A stretch of DNA of 64,000 bases, taken from contig OX485809.1 in NCBI GenBank assembly GCA_950295325.1, positions 17,684,144 to 17,748,143 on the forward strand, read 5' to 3'. This DNA comes from Polytrichum commune (Eukaryota > Streptophyta > Polytrichopsida > Polytrichales > Polytrichaceae). A program made the translations under genes and the position numbers. The stretch's first letter is position 1; each line of letters begins with the position of its first letter. Under the pieces are notes generated by a model, which saw nothing but the letters and a program-made list of their open reading frames with translations, was not told where the DNA came from and did not search any database. This document shows positions 21,356 to 34,188 of this stretch, in pieces.

Positions 21356-23846
21356 GCAAACATATTAAGTTTGCATTCCTAAAGTATGTTTGTAACATGA
21401 AAGAAAATTCAAAACAATGTTTCTTCTAACAATTGTACCCGCTCTAAATCATGTTTCATGAGATGTTTACCCACGTGACCGCTACATGTGAGATCTCAAA
21501 CAAACACTTTTAGTTATGCACTCACTTCTCGTAGGATATGAAACACACAATTGTTTCATATCGTGCATGAAGCATGTTCTTTTTTGGTTCGGACCTAATA
21601 TAACTTGGTTGGAGGCCATTGTACCGTGGTCCAAGGATTTTGAAACCATAACGCCCCATTTATTAAGGGCCTCCCTTACAAAGAGAACCATATTAGCTTG
21701 GGCATTCTTTACTTAACCAATGTTTAAGTAATATTGGACTAAGTCCAAGTTCAAGATTGTAACATGTTGAATTTTATCGTAGGATCCTCCAATAAGCGAA
21801 ATTGATTATGAAAATATTATAGTAGTTTATTTCATTATTCAACATTTAATTACATAAATTCAACATCAAAATTTATATTCTTGAATTTTCTTCATCATAA
21901 ACTGATAGCATAACATTCAAGTTTTCATTAAGGATCCACATATCCCCCATGCAATTTAGTTATATCATAAGTGTATTGACAAATCCGTCCGTAAAATTGA
22001 AGCAACCAAAAAGTTTAGATTTTGACAATGTATGTCCAAATTTAGTTAAATACAAGTCACTTCATGACATGCTCACAGTACTAGCAACTCTAATTTTTTT
22101 AATATGAAACTTTGTGGTGGCCATTGGCATTGGGCTTTGAGTAGTAGCAAACACCTGCTCCACATGTTTGCAACCATGAATAAGGTCAAGTAACCCCTTC
22201 ATAACCTAGAATAATGGCCTCTCACTATGTTATCCCCATTAAGAAAGGGAGCACCAGTGAGATGTTGTATAAAATTATGGAACTCATCTAAAAAATTTGT
22301 GTGTTGTCAAAGTGAAGATTCTCTTCCTCAATAAATTATCTTATATTTGTCCTCCCCTCTCCCCTCCCCTCCTCTAGCCTATTTTTATCAACAATTCAAC
22401 TTAGAATGATGAACTAATTTTGAACACGTAATCCAATCTCTTTTAAACACATGTATTTTCAGTGTTCATTCACATATCCAAACCTAACCACACACCACTC
22501 AAATACACCTAAGTGTCCATTTTAGATTGATAACCGACTTAGGTCGGCTTACATTACCTTGGGAACAACCAAATCACATCCTCATTTTCATCAATCATTT
22601 GGAATAACCAACTCAAGGGAACAAATGCCCTTAAATTGATATGTATGCATGCAATATTAGATTACCATGACACATATATGTGATGTCAACAACACCCTTA
22701 ACACACACACTCACGCCTACATTGTTATGTTACATTTCATTAAGGTCATCCATCACATTTAGTATATCGTTTATGATTTGCCAACAAACTTATTAAACAA
22801 AAACAAATATGTTACTATGACTTTCATGCATTGTAATTAGATTTTGTCATCTAGAGTCCTTCCGTTTTCACAAGACATGGTCCATTCCCTTTTAAGGATT
22901 TTGTCCCTTGATCCTCACTTAAGGGCCACTTTACACACGAGCCAAGAGCCGTGACCATGAAATTGTGAGAGCCCAATGCATGCATGAATGGTTGTATTAA
23001 TTCTTGCATTTTAAAGATCTAGTGTAGATTGCAAGAAGAAAATGCATTTTTAAAACAATTCAACATAACAAATTGGCAAATGGGTTATTAGTGAATAATA
23101 GACATGAATGTTGATTTTACACATCTATGGACATGTGATAACTTCAAGCAATTCAAGTCATGAAGCATGTAACTACATCATTCCTGATTTTGCAATATGA
23201 AACATGATTTTGTTGTAGACATCTCCTAGTACCAAGAAAATTCAATTTATAATCTTATTTTTGCTTCTCTAACCCATGTCATATCAAAATGATTTCCATG
23301 AATAATGTACAAATTATGAAGAGAGATGCAAGCAATAACAATTACAAAACAAGTTATAAAGACATGTCATTTATTTTCAATAATATTATCCACCTTCTGT
23401 TTAATGTGTTAGATGCTTATTCTATTGTCATATGTGTGCTTGATTGAATGAAGTTCCGGTGCGCCCTCTGACGTGACAATCATCTTTTCTCACCTCTTAA
23501 AGGTGAATTAAACCATGGTTGCAAAGGAAAAATTGCATCACCAATGAGCTTATAACATCATTTCAACATTTTGTTCATACATAACAATTTGTTCAAATGC
23601 CAATGAGGTGACAATCACTTGTTTTATAACCATAAAGAGAGCAAGGACATCAAACATGTGTTGTCTTCTTGCATCCATGGCTATAAATTTTGAAAAGAGA
23701 GTTAACATATACTTTGATGACAATAGAAGTACTCAAGAGATTCCTTTGGACTTTGCTTTGGAGACAAAACTAGGGACTTGTACATAGGACTTTGCAATTC
23801 ACACGGGAAAATCCCAACACTAGTTATAAGCTATGTCTAAAAAAAT
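21356..23846. other. Intergenic, repeats only
   Basis: Contains a dispersed repeat copy on the minus strand (22417-22520), a diverged piece of the 19-kb repeat (about 22540-22660) and an end fragment of the 14.7-kb inverted-repeat element (22917-22980). No gene seen. Confidence 0.5.
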
Positions 23847-24123
23847 TGTAGCCGAAAATTGGTTATGGTTCTTTCGACTAGCCTGATCTGCAATGCTAAA
23901 TGACTGCATGAATTTTCTTTTTTGTTTTGCGACTGTAATTTTTAAAATTTTGGGGTGTGTAATATAGTGATGGAAAGGTACCTTCAAGACCTTTCCAAGT
24001 GTATATTACACTCCCGTAAATTCCTGAATTTTCAATCGCTAAATCAAAAAAATAAAATCATGTAGTCGTTTAGTGACTATAGAACATGCTATTCAAAAGA
24101 ATAGCAACCGATTTTTTGGCTGC
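23847..24123. repeat. Long foldback (about 277 bp)
   Basis: Two arms of roughly 130 bp are imperfect reverse complements. Outer ends are TAGCCGAAAATTGGTTATGG and the reverse of AACCGATTTTTTGGCTGCTG; the next stretch pairs CTAAATGACTGCATGAATTT with the reverse of ATCATGTAGTCGTTTAG. The loop near 23985 is itself a small hairpin (GGAAAGGTACC..GACCTTTCC). This could be a foldback MITE or a young hairpin-RNA locus. Confidence 0.75.
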
Positions 24124-25920
24124 TGTTCCTTTGGACATAATTTTCTACTAGCGCAAGTCCCATGTAAATTATATATTAATGGCTTCCCGAGGCCTAAAAA
24201 TCGGGACTTTGCTGGGATTTTTTCACATGGGTGGGACTTGGGACTTGGGACTTGGAACCCCATGTGAACCGACCCTATTCGGCTATCACATAGGGAGTGG
24301 TGAAGCCAAAAGTATGTGTCTAGTAGAGTATATTATGAATGAAAACACACATTCTCATCCATGATCTAGAGAACTCATCATCTTCACATTTTATAATTGG
24401 AAATTTGACATTCATCCATCATAAAGATGAAAATGTGCAAGATAGTATTAGGTCCTCTACTTTAAAGTTGGAGTTTGACCATTTTTTCCATTCTAAAAGT
24501 CGTTCATAGAAGGGGCTAGACTAATTTTCTTACTTGGATATGAAAAGACATAGTGCTATGGCAACATACACGAGCATTGTTGAGATTTAGAACAAAGCAT
24601 GTGGAGGGTTACTTTACACACAAGACTGAATGCCCTTGGTCATTGAAATCTAAAGTCTCCTATTCGTTGCAAAGGTACGGTCCACCTATCATAAGTAGGT
24701 AATATGCCAACCCCATGTCCCCCATGGTCACACAATTATGTGTAGAATTTGATGATCGGACATCACATGTCAGTTGTAAAAAAATCATTGAAATTTATTT
24801 TTCTTCTTTCCTTTTATTATGTTGCATATTATTATTGTTGTTGTTTTTGTGCAACCTCTAACATCTACTAAAGCCTTACCCCACCTACTGCTAGTGGATG
24901 GCTCCCACCAGTATGGTGACCTTTCCATGGCTTTCAGCTAGTGACTGAATGTAACATATTTAGGTATCATTTATTTTCTAGCTATAAGCAAATAGAAAAG
25001 TGTCCCATACTTGTTGGGGGGGGGGGGCATCCGCTGGTTGTGCCCACCAGTAAGTGTGGGCATGGCATAAAAAATTGTGATGAAAGCCCTAACCAATATA
25101 TTATATATTCTCTAATACCCAAAAACCTTTTGAAAACATGGCATTTGACTCAAGTTAAACTTGAGATCAATTGATATAGGCTTGTGAGAAGGTCAACTTC
25201 TACAAGGGTAAAAATACATGAAGTTCAAAAAGGTTTTTTAAAAAAACAAAAAGGATGTGAGTACATGACAAAATCATGTCAATTGATTGTTTTTGCATAC
25301 CTTTACAATAGTACACCGTTAATGGTATTTACGGTCACGTGCATGATATTGTCACTTACCCCATTTTAAAGCTTATCCTAGGTTACACTTATGATATAAA
25401 AAAAAACTTCATCGTCAGTGTCACCTCATGTCACTTGGCATTCAAGTGTGCTTATAAAATATCTTGGCATGAGTATGTTCAACAATGTTATGAGGTGCAT
25501 GCCTATTTTACACAATGGTTTATAAGTTGACTAAAGTATACACAAATGACATTTGCCATTAGTATGCTCAAGAATATCTTCCTCTTGCATATTAAAATGT
25601 AAACACATGACACTTTTCATTAAGTACGCTCAGAAATATATTTTCCTTGGATACTAAAACGCAAGATTATCATCTAAAGTACCCCAATGTGCTACTCTAA
25701 ATGTCATAGCATATATGTTTTCACGTAAAGAAGTTACTTACGTTGACAAATGAAATCATATTGGCAATTATCAGGCGTAACTTTGAGACCTCTAGGCATC
25801 TAGTTTAGGGCCTAGTGTACATGACACTAAACACTAAACACTAAATGATGTAGTACACAACGACCAAGTCTTTAATGTGTTCCATCAAATTCCTCTATAA
25901 GTTTATGAGCATGTTGACAC
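24124..25920. other. Intergenic, no gene recognised
   Basis: Contains a degenerate 14.7-kb-family end near 24603, a 12-G run at 25016-25027 and a GACTTGG microrepeat near 24235. Short frames here show no domain. Confidence 0.5.
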
Positions 25921-25924
25921 AATT

Positions 25925-26865
25925 CAATAAGGTTGAGGCATTCATAACTAATTAAATAGGAGAGCTTGCATCTGTTAGAAGGAGTAATAGTTGGGGATTA
26001 TTTTACTTGAGAGGAGGAAAGAGAATGGAAAAAAATTATGAATATAGAAATCACAAAAAAATTGAACCGATGAAGTTTGGGGTAACACACAATTGATCTA
26101 CAAGTTATTCCAAAACCGCTCCTTCAAATGCTTATTCATGGCTATGTTACAACTCTTATGAGGGTAATCAATCACAAGCCGCCACCACATAAACCTTGCC
26201 ACCGTTTGCCTTAAAAATATAAAATCTCATCCATGTCAGCATTAAATGACCCTTGTGAGTGGTTAAATGGACATGGTTGACTATGGAAGCCTCACCGTTG
26301 CATGAAGAACATGTTTGTTCCACAAACGAAGGTTGAGGCATCTATAACCGATAAAATAAGAGAGTTTGCATGTGTTCAGGAGTGATAGCGGGGAATTATT
26401 TTTCTTGCGAAGAGAAACAAATTGTAATTAAGGAGCATGCAATTATTTTAAAAACTCATGAATATGGAAATTGCTACAAATTTTGAAGTGTAAATTTTAG
26501 GGTTACACATAGTGATCAATAGGTTAACTACTAACCACTCATCTCAATGCTTCTCTTTGGTTTTGACAATTATCAAAACTCTTACGGGGGTAATCAATCA
26601 CAACCCATCACCACATAAACTTCACCTTTGCTCACCTTCAGAAATGAGCATAACATGATCAAGCAATGTGCGTTGGTTTATGTGGCCTCCGAGTTTATAA
26701 CCATGGGATGCCGTAGCTAATGCAAATTCGGTTTGAATCCGCACTAGTTGCAGCATCTCATGGTTATATTCTTAATAATATTATGAGATCTCATCTATAT
26801 CGGCATTACACAACACTAGTGAGCAGTTAAGTGGACTTGGTTGACTATGGATGCCTCAACCTTAA
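25925..26865. repeat. Direct duplication of a 0.4-kb unit
   Basis: 25925-26310 and 26328-26865 share, in the same order, GGTTGAGGCATNYATAAC, GGGTAATCAATCACAA, ACCACATAAAC and GTTGACTATGGANGCCTCA. The second copy is about 120 bp longer because of an insert near 26645-26770 that includes a small inverted-repeat element. Confidence 0.75.
26696..26768. repeat. Small terminal-inverted-repeat hairpin with tRNA-like interior
   Basis: TATAACCATGGGATGC (26696-26711) and GCATCTCATGGTTATA (26753-26768) are inverted repeats with one mismatch. The interior carries a GGTTTGAATCC B-box-like string, but the 55-nt core is too short for a tRNA. It lies in the extra segment of the second duplicated unit. Confidence 0.5.
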
Positions 26866-26869
26866 TTGA

Positions 26870-28107
26870 TTAAAAAGAGGTGAATACTCTTGTGGCCCCC
26901 TGACCATGTATGAGGAGATTTGTTTGATGGACTTTAATAATATCACTCGGGGCGATCACACCCCCTTACGTTTTATAACGACGTGCGATAAAATTTTGGT
27001 ACCCTATATTATATGCCATAGATCATTTCAAGAATTATGATATTTTTGTATCAATGGTTATGTATATTGTATTAGTCATCTTCATTTTTTGTAGTAATTG
27101 TTTTAGTTCAATTTTGCGTAATTCTATAAACGGTATGTTATATAGAAAAAAAAAATCATCAAATTTTGTTACTATTAAATATTACGTGTATATCTACTCA
27201 TGAAAAAAATGGATAAAATGTTGACCCATTTTGGTGATGCTTTATGTAAAAAGCATCTTTTTATTTTTTATTTTTTATCGCACATGGTGTTCAACTTGAC
27301 AATGAAGTGCATCCCCGGGTGATATTAATATTAAAGTTCAACATGCCACCCGTGATGCATGATGCATGAAGAGGTTTAGTGTTTGGGACTAAGAAGGCTC
27401 ATCCTTCCGGTTTTAATGATGTATATTTTATTCACATGCCACCAGAGTCCTTCTCAAATATTGTAGTTTGATAGCAGGTTGAGGATAAAATGTCCAATAA
27501 TTGATGACTTTGAAAAAAACTTAGACGGTTCGCAAAAACATTTATGAAAAATTAGGCAAATATGTATACATGTAGTTATTTATTTAGGCACATACCATAT
27601 CCTAAATACAAATCAATGTACTATAATTTATTTTTCATTCATTCATGACAGCTAAAAACGCTATGTTATCATTGTAGTTTAGGTTAAGCCTTCCTAGTGT
27701 GCTAATTAGAGTTGTGAACAACCTTTTTTGTCGCTTTGAGCTCATGTGCAATAAAGGTTGTTGGGGAATTTGCAAGCATGCCTAAGAGGTAGAGGCAAAC
27801 AAGTCATATGTTTCATCACATTGACAAGGATGAAAGATTATTGAGTTTTGAAAAATATCCTCATATTTAGAATTTTTATGATTTAATTTCCTTTTATTTA
27901 GGCTATTTGATCCATTGATTTAAAAAGAAATTAATCTTCTTTTTGGGTCATGCTATTATTAGCCCACAATAGACGTAAGTATCACCACAACTCCAAAAAA
28001 TTAATCACCGGTCTTAGTCAAACTTCTTGTCACGCTTATGAAAGAGGATCCACAACCAAAGATTGGTTCATTGCACGTGTTGATAAGACCTATCCTCAAC
28101 AACCTCA
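26870..28107. other. Intergenic, no gene recognised
   Basis: AT-rich sequence without repeats that I could define or frames that I could recognise. Confidence 0.45.
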
Positions 28108-28109
28108 TA

Positions 28110-28494
28110 AGGTAGGGGTGGCAATTTCCGTCCAAATTTCAAATGCGCCTAGTTGGGATGCTGAAACTATTTTTTTATAAATTTTGAGCACTCCGCAAAG
28201 CTGGTGCAAGAGCAACTATGAAAAAATCAAAAATTTCCAGCATGTTTATGATTTCCTACAAATTTTTAAAGGAAACCTTGTAGAGTGACCAACACTCGCA
28301 CATAGGGTACGTGGTATATCCACAGGGTGGATTTCTTAAACCGACCGCTGGCAGCCAATGAAATGTTGGCAGCGCTGTGAACGGTAAAAGCACCTTGATA
28401 GGTGCTTTTGTAAACCCATGTAAAAACACCTAAAAAGGTGCTTCCGACATAGGGATCGACTTTAGGACCCGCACGGAAATTGCCACCCCTACCT
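28110..28494. mobile_element. Stowaway-like MITE, copy 2 (385 bp)
   Basis: Same ends and orientation as the copy at 13286. TA target duplications lie at 28108-28109 and 28495-28496. It differs from copy 1 by a shorter T run and scattered substitutions. The flanks are unrelated to those of copy 1, confirming independent insertion. Confidence 0.88.
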
Positions 28495-28496
28495 TA

Positions 28497-30540
28497 TACA
28501 CATTCCAACTCATGCATTCCTATTTCTCCAACCAATCACATGTCACTCCATTATTAATGAGCTTGTCTCCTCTATAACTTTTCTAAAGGGGTATGGATAG
28601 GGGTAGGTATAGTACCGCCCCCTTGTCCTCAATTGAGGTGCACAATTCCCGGCCCCACTAGGCCCGCTAGTAGACATCGGCTAATTGCAACAATCGACAT
28701 TCACGTCCAACCCAATTGATTCACCATTGCAAAGCGAGTGACACTTATTACATTGAGCTTGTTCATTTTGTAAAGGTGGGCCAACATAAAAAAGGGCATT
28801 GTGCTCATAAAATTCCCGGCTCCACAGTGAAGCACCGTAATGTTGAGTAATGTTATGGCCTCGTGAGCTTCACCTAATATTATTTACCACACGAGTGAGA
28901 TGTAATATCTAGATCACTAGGTTCAACATTTCCCCCTCATTGGTCATGTTATAATCTTACACATATAACACACCTCACATGTATTCCAACACCATAAAAT
29001 GGGCCCAACTATCAATTCAAATAGACTCAAAGTTACCATCATTTTTGTCATAATTCATGATGAGTAGACTCGTGACATTGTCAACCCCCTTCCAAAAATT
29101 GGCATACTTTCAATTTTTACAATATCCCCCCCCCCCTTCCCTTTCCACATGTTACAATACCTTCCGCCCCCAACTCTACCAACACACTATAATCATAAGG
29201 ATCCTATCGGTATAACCATATTATCCATCACCCGTAACTACTCCACAACGTTCTTTGGCTACCTCAAGACACTAACATCCAGTATTAACATGTGCCTATG
29301 TTGCCACCCACCTATCCAATTACATTGCAAAAATGGATCTTTCCAATACACACCCCCATGGCCGTGCATTGCAGACTATAAAGGTAATGACAACATCATA
29401 AGCCTTGGAGTATTCAATGACCCACTACATGTTAATATTGTCACTAAATGGGCGTTAAACTCCTCGGCTTCCCCAACATTGTCGAAGCCTCACTATGCAC
29501 ACTACTCCTTATACTAAAACATACCAAACTACTTACCAAAACTACATTCATTCGTCCTCACAAACGATTTGAATAGCATACACTTACTTCCCAACCATAC
29601 ATTAGAAGAAACATGTATGTTATATGTTGAAACCATGTTAGAAAGGGCCATTGTTTGCAACATTCTTTTATTTCTCTTGCGTCAATCTTACACCAGTGCC
29701 CTAGGGCGTGGTCAAGGATGTTCTATGAACATACACTCTAGTCACTCCGGCCTCCTCTGGAGACCGGAGTTCTTCTTCTTCTTCTTCTTCTTCTTCTTCT
29801 TCTTCTCTTGCATCTTTGTTTCGGCATGATTTAGGTAGTAATGTATCAATAGGTGGGTCGAATGGGCATTTCAATCATGCTGATCCCATTAGGGGTCAGC
29901 GTTTCTTCTCTCTCTCTAATGTATCAATTTTTTTATAAAACATACAGGGATATATTGTTGATGAGGGGTCATGTAGAGAGTCACAAGGAGAGTCGTTACG
30001 ATATTCACAATAGATGCAATAAATAACAACGATAATTTCTAAAAGTGACCATACATAGATTTTTCAAATATTGCATGGTCCCAATTTGCTCCCCCTTCAT
30101 TCTAATATCTTTTGCACTCCTCCAAGTACACCCATGTTTAATTTTTTGCAACGAAGACGATAAAAACATCTTACTAGAGCTGGAAGCTTGTAGGGAAATG
30201 AAGAAACGATAACAACAACAAAGAAAAAAATTGTTGAAAAGAATGGAGGGTGTCCAACAAAAATAAATAAAGATCATAAAGAAAATTGACAAGAAAAATG
30301 TGATTGATATTGAAAAATTTGATGAAAAGTAATAGGACATGCTAAAAACCACGTGGAGAGATTTTGAAGTGCATCATATAATTGTTGTGCAAGGTGAGAT
30401 GAACGAGAAATTTGCAGAAACATCAAACAAACAACAATAGTTTCAAAACGTAATTTTCATGTACAACATGCTCTTAACTTCTTGCATGTTGATTTTTCTT
30501 TACATTCACCAATTATAGTTTCTTCTTGCTTGTTTTTTGC
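28497..30540. other. Intergenic with microsatellites
   Basis: Contains an 11-C run (29126-29136), a (CTT)n tract (about 29772-29805) directly after ACCGGAGTT, and a (CT)n tract after GGGGTCAGCGTTTCT near 29915. Both tracts follow sequences resembling the SINE 3' end, so degraded retroposon tails are possible. A 122-codon frame at 29149-29517 has no recognisable domain and I do not call it a gene. Confidence 0.45.
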
Positions 30541-30549
30541 ACGTCCAAT

Positions 30550-31110
30550 TCTTGTAACTTGAGAATTAATCCAATTATATAGACTTCATGCCCAACGAAA
30601 TCCATAATCTCATATAATTCCCTATAGAATTGTTGAATGAAAATACTTTATGCAATAGTAGTTTTTCCGCCAACCACGGGAGCTAAACACATGAATGTGT
30701 GATCCACTTATTATCCTATAATGTAAAAAATATCATGCAACTGTTCAAACCTTGAAGTGAAAACCCTAAACTGTGATTCACTTGGATTTGCATGAAAAAA
30801 CTGGTTGAAGATGTTTCCTAACGACTCTATAAAACTTCCTTATTGTTTTTGATAATGTACTGTTGTGGATTCCATACAAGTTTCTTATGCCTTGCAATCC
30901 ATCACCACAACCTAACCTACACAATGACATTGGTACCTTCTTTTGCACTGACACGGTAACTCTCAAATAGGGGCCCAACCTCTCATACAAAAATCTAAAT
31001 GTGATGTATTTTACTCAAGTTCACTTCCTAAAGTCTTGTCCTGTCCACGAACCCAACAACAAGCAATCTACAAATCCGTACATCCGTTCTTGACTCCATA
31101 TGCTCCTCTC
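30550..31110 (-). pseudogene. PIF/Harbinger transposase remnant
   Basis: The minus strand carries, in order, RERSIWSQERMYGFVDCLLL with GSWTGQDFRK (31110-31021), then KKVPMSLCRLGCGDGLQ and LYGIHNSTLSKTIRKF (30945-30840). Further along, stop-riddled pieces include HIHV and a KYFHS-like stretch (about 30690-30620). This is the usual sequence of the N-terminal and HTH part of plant PIF/Harbinger (HARBI1-like, DDE_Tnp_4) transposases. Several stops and frameshifts separate the blocks, and the catalytic DDE core is mostly unreadable. Dead copy. Confidence 0.72.
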
Positions 31111-31553
31111 TCTAAGCCCCATGTTCTCATAGACCAAGCTCCAAATTGCAAACTTCTCCCATTGTTGTAACAAAAACAATGTTTGAATGTCCACAACATG
31201 CTTCACAAAACATGTACAAAAACATGTATAATCCTAAGAGCAAAAAACAATCTCCTCTTCCTCTCATCCATTGCAACCAGGCTTGGTGAAATTCAAGGTG
31301 AAAACAAACGAAAACAAGAAGATAAAAGAAGTGAAGAAAAGTGAAGCTAAAAGACGACGAGAGAATGCTCAAACTTTATTTATTTTCTCTTTTCGAAATT
31401 ACCCTTTTTGGACATATGTTAAAAAGGTCAACACATTCACTTTTGGGTGCATGGTCATTCCTCTTGGTCCACATTCAGTTTACACCTAGTGAGGGGCCCA
31501 AAGACTTTATAAACCGATTCTTTAAGAAATCCGGACCGTGGAAGTTGGACCAT

Positions 31554-31597
31554 CAAGTCGGACCATGGAAAAAGGCCATCTTCCATGGCCCGACTTC
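31554..31597. repeat. Short perfect-stem hairpin
   Basis: AAGTCGGACCATGGAA pairs with TTCCATGGCCCGACTT across a 10-bp loop. The 16-bp stem has one G-U type position. It sits in a slightly larger region of GGACC/GGTCC inversions (31530-31610). Function unknown. Confidence 0.55.
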
Positions 31598-31629
31598 ACG
31601 GTCCATGGTGTATAAACCAGCCCTAATAG

Positions 31630-32440
31630 ACTTGGTGGCGCAACATGTACATAAAATATTAAACATATTTAGGCCAAATCAATGCACAACGACGAGCTTA
31701 GTACTTGATGCTTAGTCCTGGGAAATACAACGAGGTCGACCTAGTGACCTAATTTAACTGCCATGTCCTACTTATTATGCCTTACTAAATACCAGTGTGG
31801 GGAGAGGTTTTTGTTACGATCTTTAGGTTTTCCTTTAATAAATGTGGGTATATTCCACTAAAATGATGGGTACTTTTACCTGAAGTCTTGGCCCTTCAAC
31901 CGGTTATTCCTCAAACACAACCGCTTCATCTGTCACTACACTAATTATGGTACTAAGTGTCACCAATTCTAATCGTCTTGCTCAATACTAATTGTAAACC
32001 TCAGTATCGTCCCGCCGACACTGAATGTTAACCCAACATTATTTGTAAATTTGTTGGGGGATAAATAGATTTACAGAGTTGCGATTACTATCACTTCCCA
32101 AGAGATTTTTCATCCAACTTTCAATCATCCATGACAATATTTCATCACAAGTTGCTAACAAGAGAAGGTAGGGTGATGGCCAATGGATGAACTCATCCAT
32201 CATCCATGACATTATTTGTTCACTTACTCATTTGACACTAAATACCATATTTAGAGTAGCGGCTAATTCTCCCTGTTCATTGCTATATACTTGACTACTA
32301 TAGCCTTAGGATAAAGATACTTACCTTCACAAATTCAGCCTCTGGTGAACTGGGATTAAGTAAACAAATACTCATTTCAAATATATACACATAATATGCA
32401 TATATTTAGGCATCCAGGCGCCTAGGCCACCTGGGCTGAG
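31630..32440. other. Intergenic, no gene recognised
   Basis: AT-rich upstream flank of the Agenet gene. No frame or repeat stands out. Confidence 0.4.
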
Positions 32441-33255
32441 ATTGCGGCGCCCCCATAACGCACGAGAATAGATGAACGCAATCATCCATCCAACATGCAC
32501 CCCTTCCCAGCCACGACCCCCCCCCGGCCCCCGTCCATCGCAAAGCCCACACACACGGGTTTGTCTTTTGCGCGCCTTATGCGGTGGAAGTGCCCGCCGC
32601 GTATCACGGCGGGACTTTCTGGAAGGCGTAAGCGCAGACGTCGATTGGTTAGATCCAACGGTGTGGAGGCCCCGTGAGAGATGTGTGCCTCGGGAGGAGG
32701 CATTCTGCGGAATCAGGGTTCATCCACCCACTCAACTAAGCTGGCGGCCCCACTCATCCATCCCATCCTGTCCGTCCATCCATCCATGTATCCGTCCGTT
32801 CATCCGTACCGTCCGCCCCAAGCATTTGTCTTTCGGCGGCCAAGGCGTCGTCTCCCCCAGTGGCGTGCCGTTCGTTTGTTGGTGGTCACTCGCGTTAGAC
32901 TCGCAGGGAGGGGAAGCTTCACCACCAGGTACTCATCAGTGACTCACTGTCGCACAAATCCTTTCCACTGCCGTTCCGATCATCACTTTCACGACGATTT
33001 CTCACTCCAGTACCCCCTGCCACTCCACTGCTCGCAGCTGTGTTGCTTGAGGCAGTGGCAAATAGCAAAAGGAGCGCGCGGCCATGGACAACTGACGCTC
33101 TCTCACTTGCTTGCAAACAAACAACGCAACGGAGGAGCGACGGACGGGCGGACGGACGGGAGGAATCAGATGTGCGGCGAGATTGAAAAGCTCGGTGAAG
33201 GAAGGGAGGAAGGAAGGAAGGAAGTGTCAAGGCTGGAGGAGTGAATCGTAGGGAG
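32441..33255 (+). promoter_or_regulatory. GC-rich promoter and 5'UTR exon of the Agenet-domain gene
   Basis: Composition switches abruptly from AT-rich to GC-rich with many CpGs, then to purine-rich GGAAGGAAGG repeats. A strong splice donor, GGGAG|GTAAGT, occurs at 33255/33256 and would end a non-coding first exon. The next acceptor (ATGCAG|, 36347) precedes the start codon. The several overlapping frames in this block lie on both strands and look like composition artefacts. The transcription start site cannot be placed. Confidence 0.55.
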
Positions 33256-34154
33256 GTAAGTTGCGCTGGTGCTTTGAGGCCTTGCTTTCGTTTTGCCCGT
33301 GGTTCTTGTGAGTGCGTGGAGAGGAACGAGGGACAGGGTTTGTAATCTGGAAGCGAGGGGTGGAGTGGAGATCTGCGGTTGGTTGGTTGGTTTCTTTGTT
33401 AGGTAGCGTGGTGCGGGGCTGGTAGGTGGATCTTAGAGCGTGGTTACTACGTAGTGTTGGTGCGTGCGGTGGGAGGGAGTGGAGGTGAGAAGAGGGGAGG
33501 AGGAGGAGGTTGGAGTTGGAGTTGGAGTTGCGAGGGAGCTTGTCGAGGTCTAAGAGAGAGAGGGGGATGGAGAGAGTTGGCAGATTTTTAAATCAACTTT
33601 TGGAGCATTGTGTGTCTGGCGCTTCGTTGAACTGTATTGTTCTGGGGTTTTTTTTCGGTGGTTTGTTAATTTGATCTGGTGTTCTAGTATGGCTCGACCT
33701 CGAAGTTAGTTGTGGATTCGCGAAGATACTGAGGCCAGCGCCTCAAGACTGAGTCCACGTGGCCAGGGTGCTAAGGGGGAACAAGTTTTCTCATATTGCA
33801 TTTAATAGAAATCTGAAGTTTAGGGAGTGACACGAACGAATGAACGTTGCACTAAGGGAATTGTGTGAGAAGGCGGATGGGTGTTGAATGTTCGTTGCTC
33901 AGATATGAGTCTGCAGGCACATTGTGTTTCTGGGAGGTTTTCGGAATTGTTGCATTTAGAGGACGCCCTAGTGAAATCTACCGGTCGTACTGGTCATGTT
34001 CGCTAAATGCGAGAACGAGTCTTACCTGGACCCGAAAGTTGAAGTCCGGTGGCTCAGGATGGACCTGACTGATACGTTTTTGAACGGGAGCTTATATATG
34101 TCGCTAGCCTTTTTGATTTGATTCTCTACCTGACGTTTCTTGTTGTGTCCGTTT

Positions 34155-34188
34155 TGCCCCATCTCTCTCTCTCTCTCTCTCTCTCTAC
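34155..34188. repeat. (CT)n microsatellite in intron 1
   Basis: A pure CT dinucleotide run within the 3.1-kb first intron of the Agenet gene. A smaller GA run lies near 36117. Confidence 0.8.

Noticed and set aside
25828-25852. CACTAAACACTAAACACTAA, telomere-like at first sight
   Set aside because: It is a 7-bp ACACTAA repeat, not the plant TTTAGGG unit, and only about three copies.
26706-26759. Possible tRNA gene
   Set aside because: Acceptor-like ends and a B-box-like string exist, but the core is about 55 nt and lacks D and anticodon arms.
29149-29517. 122-codon frame
   Set aside because: No domain, low-complexity surroundings and no supporting splice or context signal.
32472-33244. Overlapping frames on both strands in the GC-rich block
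   Set aside because: Composition effect of a promoter/5'UTR. A strong splice donor at 33255 and the downstream coding exons make a non-coding first exon more likely.
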